This document shows positions 31,959 through 37,724 of a DNA stretch of 37,724 nucleotides, one piece after another; positions within the stretch are counted from its first letter, which is position 1; every line of letters begins with the position of its first letter. The stretch is from Planctomycetota bacterium (GTDB lineage Bacteria; Planctomycetota; UBA8108; JACQVS01): positions 1 through 37,724 of the forward strand of contig JACQVS010000176.1 in NCBI GenBank assembly GCA_016209605.1, in the 5' to 3' direction. A program made the position numbers and the translations under genes. Below the pieces are notes generated by a model. The model worked only from the letters and a program-made list of their open reading frames with translations. It had not been told where the DNA came from and did not search any database.

Positions 31959-32825
31959 GTGCGACACTCGCTCACGTTCATGACGATCGCCTGCATGATT
32001 TTCGCCGGAGGGACGGCGGAGGAAAGGAAAGAGGGCGCCCCGTCTCGGCGTCCGTTCATCCTGCTCACCAATGACGATGGCTTCGAGGCGGCGGGCCTCA
32101 AGGCCATTCTGGAAGAGCTGGAGAAGGTGGGGGAGGTGCTGGTCGCCGCCCCCGCCCGCGACCGGAGCGGGGCCTCGCAGTCGATCCAGCTCGATGGGCC
32201 GGTGCGCGTCAGGGCGGTGGCTCGCGAGGGAGGCGGGGAGCCGGTGTACGCCGTCGACGGCCCTCCGGCCACCTGCGTTCTTCTCGCCGCCGAGCATCTG
32301 GCGCGGGGCCGGCGCTTCGACCTCGCCGTGAGCGGCCTCAACCACGGCGAGAATCTCGGCCTCGACCTCCCCTCTTCCGGAACGGTGGGGGGGGCGCGCA
32401 TGGCGGCCGACCTGGGGATTCCGGCGGTGGCGCTGTCCCTGGCCTTCGGCTCGAAGGAATTCCGCGCCGCCGCTGGGGCCTCCCTGCCGCTCATCCGCGC
32501 GGCGCTCGAGCAGGGGCGCGCGGGCGAATGGGAGAAGGGCCTGGTCCTGAACGCCAACTTTCCGCGCGGCGCGCCTGCCGCCTGGAAAAAGCCCGTCCTC
32601 GTCCGCCCGGGCGGCAGGGGATTCGTCTTGATGCACCGAGTGAATGATCCTCAGGGCGGCGAGATGCTCTTCGAGCCCCATCTCGGCCTCGCCGCGGGCC
32701 CCTTTCCCGAGGGGAGCGACGCGCGAGCCCTGGCAGAAGGGCATATCACGGTGACGCCGGCGGGAAACGCCCCGGCAAACGGCGAGGTTTACAAAAGCCT
32801 GGCGGCGTGGAAGATATTCCGGTGA
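31959..32825 (+). CDS. surE: Exported SurE-family 5'/3'-nucleotidase
   Basis: I place the start at GTG 31959 because GGAGG lies four bases upstream (31950-31954); the product then has 288 residues and begins with a signal peptide (RHSLTFMTIACMIFAGGTA, then EERKEG). An ATG at 31917 would add 14 residues and overlap the divergent methyltransferase start. SurE motifs are intact: LLTNDDGFEAAG with the paired metal-binding Asp, APARDRSGASQSI, VSGLNHGENLG, and SSGTVGGARMA. SurE hydrolyses nucleoside monophosphates and is normally cytoplasmic; a signal peptide points to a periplasmic role. It is followed 36 bases later by the FAH gene. Confidence 0.9.
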   Translation: MRHSLTFMTIACMIFAGGTAEERKEGAPSRRPFILLTNDDGFEAAGLKAILEELEKVGEVLVAAPARDRSGASQSIQLDGPVRVRAVAREGGGEPVYAVDGPPATCVLLAAEHLARGRRFDLAVSGLNHGENLGLDLPSSGTVGGARMAADLGIPAVALSLAFGSKEFRAAAGASLPLIRAALEQGRAGEWEKGLVLNANFPRGAPAAWKKPVLVRPGGRGFVLMHRVNDPQGGEMLFEPHLGLAAGPFPEGSDARALAEGHITVTPAGNAPANGEVYKSLAAWKIFR

Positions 32826-32861
32826 ACGCAATCCCGAAGGCTCAAGATAAAAGGAGATCTC

Positions 32862-33812
32862 ATGCGCCTCTGCCGCTTCGAACACGAGGGGAAAGCCCAG
32901 CTGGGCTTGTACCATGACCGCCAGATCCTCCCGCTCACCGAGGCCGCCCCGTTCTACGAGGAGCGGACGCACCGGAAAGTCGCCTTTCCCGCCGGAGACG
33001 ACCTGGTTCCCTTCCTGCCGCCGGATGGCCCCCAGTTCGCGGCGGCCCGCGAGCTGGCGGCGTGGTTCGAGGGAAACCTCCAGGGCACGGACCGCCTGGC
33101 CGTCAAGGCATCAGCGGTCCGGCTGCTGGCTCCCATTCCCCGGCCCAACAAGCTGCTCCTCCTCGCCGGCAACTACGCCTCCCACATCGAGGAAGGGGGC
33201 GGCGTGGCGGTGGCCCGCGCCAAAACCTTTCCTTACTTCTTCATGAAGCCCCCCACGACGACCATCAACCATCCCGAGGCGCCGATTTCCATCCCGGCCG
33301 TCTCCCCCAGGCACATCGACTGGGAGTGCGAGCTGGGAGTGGTCATCGGCAAGCGCGCCAAAGGAGTTTCCGAAGCCGAGGCGCTCAGCCACGTCGGCGC
33401 GTACACGGTGGTGAACGACATCTCCGACCGCCGGTTCAAGCCCAATCCCGGCCGTGAGAAGAGGGAGCGCGACGAGTTCTTCGATTGGCTGCACGGCAAG
33501 TGGCACGACGGCTTCTGCCCGATCGGCCCGTGCGTGCTGACCGCCGATGCGGTTCCCGACCCGCAGAAGTTCCATCTCACGCTCAAGGTGAACGGCCAGG
33601 TCAAGCAGGACGCCTCGACGGCGCTGATGATCTTCCCGGTGGCGGCCCTGGTGGCCTTCATCTCGAGCTTCGTCACCCTCGAGACGGGCGACCTCATCTC
33701 CACCGGGACGCCTTCGGGCGTCGGCGCCGCCACCGGCACCTATCTCAAGCCCGGGGACCGGCTGGAGGCGGCCATTGACGGGATCGGCGTGCTCCGGAAC
33801 ATCATGGCGTAA
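32862..33812 (+). CDS. Fumarylacetoacetate hydrolase (FAH) family protein
   Basis: A 316-residue cytoplasmic protein with AAAGGAG before the ATG. The N-terminal part is a small MRLCRFEHEGKAQLG domain; the FAH domain has IDWECELGVVIGK with the metal-binding E-x-E, VVNDISDR, KWHDGFCPIGP, and TGTPSGVG. Members cleave or hydrate C-C bonds in beta-diketo acids, including 2,4-diketo-3-deoxy sugar acids. Given the sugar-acid cluster at 27119-30660 it may take part in the same catabolism, but it is separated from it by two minus-strand genes, so this is inference. Confidence 0.88.
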   Translation: MRLCRFEHEGKAQLGLYHDRQILPLTEAAPFYEERTHRKVAFPAGDDLVPFLPPDGPQFAAARELAAWFEGNLQGTDRLAVKASAVRLLAPIPRPNKLLLLAGNYASHIEEGGGVAVARAKTFPYFFMKPPTTTINHPEAPISIPAVSPRHIDWECELGVVIGKRAKGVSEAEALSHVGAYTVVNDISDRRFKPNPGREKRERDEFFDWLHGKWHDGFCPIGPCVLTADAVPDPQKFHLTLKVNGQVKQDASTALMIFPVAALVAFISSFVTLETGDLISTGTPSGVGAATGTYLKPGDRLEAAIDGIGVLRNIMA

Positions 33813-33860
33813 CCAATCTTTGATTTCGGGAACGCGTAGCAGCCGGTAAAATGGGAGCCC

Positions 33861-36800
33861 ATGGCACCACCGCTGCCGGTGAAGCACCTGGGTCTCATGG
33901 CTGTGTTTGTTTCGCTCCTTGCCAGCGTCCCGCCCCTGGCGGCGCGGATTCTGGTGGTGGAAATACAATACCACCCGGCGGGCTCGCGCCCCGAGCAGGA
34001 GAGCCTGGAGTTCGTCGAACTCTACAACGACGAGCCGCTCCCCTTTGACCTTTCCGGATACCGGCTGACCGATGGCCTCGAATACTCCTTTCCCGCGGGG
34101 ACGGTGGTGCAAGGCGAAAGCGTCGTGGTGGCGGCCCGCAACCCCGATGCCCTGGCGGCGGCCCACGGCGTGGAGCGCCCCTTCGGGCCTTACGCCGGCA
34201 GCCTCGACAACGGCGGCGATGCGGTGGCGCTGATCGATGCCGGCGGATCGACCGTCTGCCGGGTGAGGTACGACGACCGCGGGCGCTGGCCGGCGGCGGC
34301 CGATGGCGCCGGGCCGTCGCTGGTCCTGAAGGATCCGCTCCTCCCTCCCGGCGAGGGGGAGAGCTGGGGCTGGAGCCCGAAGCGGGGCGGCACCCCGGGA
34401 GAGGTCTCCTTCGACACGGTCGCGCCCGAGGTCCTGCTGAATGAAATTTACCGCGATGGGCAGGGCTCCGGCTGGATCGAGCTTTTCAATCCCAGTCTCC
34501 AAACCGCCGCCGATCTCTCGGGCTACCAGCTCGCCGGCGATCCGGACTTCGCCCGCCGGTTCGTCCTTCCGGTCGGATCCGTGATCGCGCCGCACGGCTT
34601 CTTGACGGTGGGCGAGGCGGCGCTCGGCTTCCCGCTCGAGGCGCGCGATCAGTGGTTTGCCCTGGCCAACCCGGGCGGCGAGCGCGTCGCCGATGCCGTC
34701 CGCCTGGAGGCCGCGGTCGAGGGAACGGTCGATGGACGGCATCCCGACGGCGCCCCGCGCTGGCATCGCCTCTCTCCGGCGACGCCGGCCGGCGCCAACC
34801 GGCTCTCTCCGGCGCCGCCGATCGCCATCAGCGAGATCCACTACCATCCCTACTCGGAGAACGATGCCGATGAGTTCCTCGAGCTGGCCAACACTGGAAA
34901 TCAAACGGTCCACCTCGACGGGTTCGCCTTCACGGCCGGAATCCAGTTCACTTTCCCCGCCGGCAGCGCGCTCGCGCCGGGAGAGTACCTCGTGGTGGCG
35001 AAGGACCCGGCCCGGATCGAGGCGGCTTACGGCCTCAGCGGCGTCCACGGGCCCTATGAGGGCGTGCTGGCGGACGGCGGCGAGCTGATCCGCCTGCGGG
35101 ATGCGCTCGGCAACCCCGTCGATGAGGTGCGCTACCGCGACGACGGTTCCTGGCCGCGCTGGGCCGACGGCGCTGGGCCATCCCTCGAGCTGGTCGACCT
35201 GCGGCAGGACAACGCGGCGGGCGCGGCCTGGCTGGAGAGCGACCACGCCGCTTCCTCCGCCTGGAACGAGTACGAGTACACCGGCCGCCAGAAGAGCGGC
35301 GACTCCGAGCTGCACCTCTACCTGCTCGGCGCGGGAGAAGCGCTGCTGGATGACCTCGAGGTCGTCCCCAGGGTCGGCGGCAACAACCTCATCCCCGATG
35401 GAAACTTTGACGGCCCCAATCCGCTCGGGAAGTGGGTGATCGAGGGCACGCATATCGACAGCTTTCTCGAGGCCGGAGCCGGCTCCGAGGGCACCAACGC
35501 CCTCCACCTCGTCGCGTCGCGGCGGGGAGACTCGGGCGCGAACCGCCTCGAGCGCCAGACGGCCCCCTCCATGACGCCGGGGGCGGAGTACACGGTGCGC
35601 TTCAAGGCGCGCTGGCTCAAGGGCTCCGACCTCCTCATGACCCGCTCATGGAACCACGGCCTCGCCAGGGTCACGCGCCTCGCGGTTCCGCCCCTGGGCG
35701 GCACGCCGGGCCGCGCCAATTCTCGGGCCCTGGCCAGCACCGGGCCGCTTATCCAGGCGGTCGAGCAGAATCCCCCTCTCCCCAAGGCGGGGGAGGAGGT
35801 GGCGGTGACCGCGCAGGTGAGCGATCCCGGCGGCGTCGCCGCGGCGGCCATCCATTACCGCCTTGACAAGGAAGCCGATTTCAAGGAGGCCCCCCTGAGC
35901 GATGATGGCCTGGCGCCGGACCGGCTCGCCGGCGATGGCGTTTACGCCGCGGCCATCGCCGGGATGGGGACGCCGCGCGCCGTCGCGGAGTTTTATATCT
36001 CGGCGAAAGATGGCCAGGGCCTTGAGAGGACGGCCCCTCCGGCCGCGCCGAAAGAGACTTTCATCTACCAGTATGACGATGGCCTCGCTCCCCATGCCGT
36101 GCCCGCTTACCGCGTGGTGCTGCGCGAGCAGGAGCTGCGGGCGCTGCAGGCGCGCTCGCCGCTCTCCAACCATCATCTCCCGGCGGCTCTGGTCTACCGC
36201 CGGGAGCGCATCTTCAATTCGGCGGCGCTGCGCTACCGCGGCAGCCCTTTCCTGCGCGATCCCGGCGTGACCGGGCTCCGCAAGGGGCTGCGCGTGCGCC
36301 TGAGCGAGGAGAACTCCCTGCGCTCGCTCGTCCGCATCACCCTCGACGAGCAGGAGGTCGACCCCAGCGCGCAGGTCGACCGGCTGGTGCGGCACTTCCT
36401 GCAGAAGGCCGGCGGCATCCCCTACGGCGAGCGCCGCCACGTCCACCTGATCTTCCGCGGCGCCAGCCTGGGAACTTACGAGGAGGTGCTGACCGTGGAC
36501 CCGCATTACCTCGAGCGCTCCTTCACGGCTGGAGGGGCCGGCGGCGAGCTTTACAAGATCGATGCCCACTACGAGATCCAGGACAACGGCGTCGACTTCC
36601 CCTTTCCCGAGTTCACCTCGTGGAAATACACCGCCGAGAAGGAGGACCTGCGCTTCACCTACAAGAAACGCTCCCGCATCAAGGAGGACGACTACTCCGC
36701 CCTGATGGAGCTTCTCGACCTCATGGACCTGAGCCGCTCTTCCGCTGAAGCCTTCGATCTCCGCGCGCCGGCGCTGCTCGACCTCGACTCGTGGATCAAG

Positions 36801-37724
36801 GCCATCGCGGTCTACCGGGCCGCCGATGACTGGGACGCGGTGGGCGGCTGGACGGGGAAGAACGACTACCTCTATCGCCACCCCGACGGCCGCTGGCGGC
36901 TCATCCCGTGGGACCACGACGTCGCCTTCGGCTCGGCGGCGCTGCAGGCGGACCAGAACCCCCAGGCTTACCTCTATACGCCGTACTTTCCGGAGATCCG
37001 CCGCCTGCTCCAGCGCCCGGCCCTCGACCGCAAGTTCAACGCCGAGCTGCTGCGCCTCTTGCGGGAGGATTACGACCGCGCCGCCGTCGATCCGGCCCTC
37101 GACGAGGTCTACGGGCTGCTCAAGAGAACCTCGGGGGCCGCGCCCCCGTCAAAGATCAAAAGCTTCCTGAGCGCCCGGCGGAGTTTCCTGTTAACGAAGG
37201 TCGCCGACGTCCCCCGCTTCCTCATCGAAACCAACGCCGGCGCCCCTTTCGAAGCGCCGTCATCCCCGGCGGTCCTGCGCGGCCAGGCTCCTTATGCCGT
37301 GGAAAGCATCTTCCTGGAAAGCGAGCCCCTGCCGGTCCGCTGGATCGACCGGCAGACCTGGGAAGTCAAGATTCCGCTCCGGCGCGGGGAAAATCCGATC
37401 ACGCTGGCGGCCCTCGATGGAAGCGGGGAGGTGGTGGGCTCGGCGAGCATCGAGGTCACCTATGCGCCTCCGCCGGATCGATTTCTCCGCGGCGATGCCA
37501 ATGATGACCTGCGCTTGAGCATCTCTGACGCCATCCGGACGATCCTCCACCTCTTCGCCGGCCAGGCGCTCCTCTGCGGCGATGCCGCCGACGCGGATGA
37601 CTCGGGGACGGTGGAGGTGAGCGATCCCCTCTTCATCCTGAAATACCTTTTTCTGGGCGGCTCCCCGCCCCCGCCCCCCTTCCCCGATCCCGGCCCCGAT
37701 CCGACCGCGGACGTAATCCCCTGC
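33861..37724 (+). CDS. Giant exported LTD / CotH-kinase / dockerin-like protein (3' end outside window)
   Basis: The frame runs open for 1288 codons from ATG 33861 to the window end. A signal peptide (VKHLGLMAVFVSLLASVPPL) precedes two or three lamin-tail-like domains: about 30-170 (FVELYNDEPLPFDLSGYRLT), 190-310 (SGWIELFNPSLQTAADLSGY) and 315-430 (DEFLELANTGNQTVHLDGF). A beta-sandwich region follows. CotH kinase-type motifs come next, with GKNDYLYRHPDGRWRLIPWD near residue 999 and DHDVAFG behind it. From about 1210 the tail has two calcium-loop-like repeats, GDANDDLRLSISDAI and DADDSGTVEVSDPL, then LKYLFLGG and a proline-rich end, like dockerin tails of Planctomycetota. CotH enzymes phosphorylate surface proteins; here the target is unknown. 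Confidence 0.85.
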   Translation, partial: MAPPLPVKHLGLMAVFVSLLASVPPLAARILVVEIQYHPAGSRPEQESLEFVELYNDEPLPFDLSGYRLTDGLEYSFPAGTVVQGESVVVAARNPDALAAAHGVERPFGPYAGSLDNGGDAVALIDAGGSTVCRVRYDDRGRWPAAADGAGPSLVLKDPLLPPGEGESWGWSPKRGGTPGEVSFDTVAPEVLLNEIYRDGQGSGWIELFNPSLQTAADLSGYQLAGDPDFARRFVLPVGSVIAPHGFLTVGEAALGFPLEARDQWFALANPGGERVADAVRLEAAVEGTVDGRHPDGAPRWHRLSPATPAGANRLSPAPPIAISEIHYHPYSENDADEFLELANTGNQTVHLDGFAFTAGIQFTFPAGSALAPGEYLVVAKDPARIEAAYGLSGVHGPYEGVLADGGELIRLRDALGNPVDEVRYRDDGSWPRWADGAGPSLELVDLRQDNAAGAAWLESDHAASSAWNEYEYTGRQKSGDSELHLYLLGAGEALLDDLEVVPRVGGNNLIPDGNFDGPNPLGKWVIEGTHIDSFLEAGAGSEGTNALHLVASRRGDSGANRLERQTAPSMTPGAEYTVRFKARWLKGSDLLMTRSWNHGLARVTRLAVPPLGGTPGRANSRALASTGPLIQAVEQNPPLPKAGEEVAVTAQVSDPGGVAAAAIHYRLDKEADFKEAPLSDDGLAPDRLAGDGVYAAAIAGMGTPRAVAEFYISAKDGQGLERTAPPAAPKETFIYQYDDGLAPHAVPAYRVVLREQELRALQARSPLSNHHLPAALVYRRERIFNSAALRYRGSPFLRDPGVTGLRKGLRVRLSEENSLRSLVRITLDEQEVDPSAQVDRLVRHFLQKAGGIPYGERRHVHLIFRGASLGTYEEVLTVDPHYLERSFTAGGAGGELYKIDAHYEIQDNGVDFPFPEFTSWKYTAEKEDLRFTYKKRSRIKEDDYSALMELLDLMDLSRSSAEAFDLRAPALLDLDSWIKAIAVYRAADDWDAVGGWTGKNDYLYRHPDGRWRLIPWDHDVAFGSAALQADQNPQAYLYTPYFPEIRRLLQRPALDRKFNAELLRLLREDYDRAAVDPALDEVYGLLKRTSGAAPPSKIKSFLSARRSFLLTKVADVPRFLIETNAGAPFEAPSSPAVLRGQAPYAVESIFLESEPLPVRWIDRQTWEVKIPLRRGENPITLAALDGSGEVVGSASIEVTYAPPPDRFLRGDANDDLRLSISDAIRTILHLFAGQALLCGDAADADDSGTVEVSDPLFILKYLFLGGSPPPPPFPDPGPDPTADVIPC

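Noticed and set aside
31919..32557. Upstream extension of the methyltransferase frame on the minus strand
   Set aside because: The extra residues are Ser/Arg/Ala-rich, lie antisense to surE, and precede a natural ATG at the start of the conserved domain.
33111..35507. A 798-codon minus-strand frame opposite the FAH and LTD/CotH genes
   Set aside because: It spans two well-supported plus-strand genes and their gap, with shadow-like composition.

Overview
The window is about 37.7 kb of GC-rich, gene-dense bacterial chromosome. It looks like a didermic Gram-negative: there is an LpxH-like lipid A phosphodiesterase, several lipoproteins with clear lipoboxes, and two Tat plus several Sec signal peptides. 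The taste for exported HEAT, LRR, LTD/CotH and dockerin-like proteins, FHA/kinase regulators, and secreted dehydratases suggests Planctomycetota or a neighbouring lineage (Acidobacteriota is an alternative). The proline-rich dockerin-like tail at the right end is the best lineage hint. This is inference; no rRNA, tRNA, phage, insertion sequence or CRISPR array was seen.

Layout. 1-252: 3' end of gatB. 249-7007 (minus): three exported or membrane proteins (HExxH lipoprotein, HEAT protein, DUF4388/TPR/PEGA/PQQ mosaic). 7307-8695 (plus): exported HEAT + von Willebrand A protein. 8714-10111 (minus): FHA protein with a degenerate kinase domain. 10261-12464 (plus): ABC-2-like membrane protein coupled to a membrane-anchored helical-repeat protein, then rsfS, tsaE, an active Ser/Thr kinase, a small unknown gene, an SMC-like ATPase with a membrane hairpin, an LpxH-like hydrolase and miaA. 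19398-19979 (minus): two paralogous small lipoproteins with a strong promoter and an intergenic terminator. 20155-22299: LonB/COG1067-type protease. 22313-23182 (minus): LRR protein. 23459-26870 (minus): mrfB-mrfA (yprB-yprA) DNA-repair pair preceded by a tiny basic ORF. 27119-30660 (plus): three exported sugar-acid enzymes (mandelate-racemase-type dehydratase, RraA-like aldolase, UxuA-like mannonate dehydratase). 30648-31918 (minus): methyltransferase and GNAT. 31959-37724 (plus): exported SurE, FAH-family hydrolase, and a giant LTD/CotH/dockerin protein cut by the window end.

How they work together. Housekeeping genes (gatB, rsfS, tsaE, lpxH, miaA) are interleaved with signalling and envelope genes. 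The most coherent functional unit is the exported sugar-acid module, possibly completed by the FAH-family protein downstream. The least explained items are the lipoprotein pair, the small gene before the membrane-hairpin ATPase, the tiny ORF ahead of mrfA, and an interspersed repeat family built on AACCGCCAAGACGC present at 13.0, 17.6 and 27.0 kb.

No gene-free stretch exceeds 300 bases; the longest (7008-7306) holds a candidate promoter, a palindrome and a short tandem repeat.
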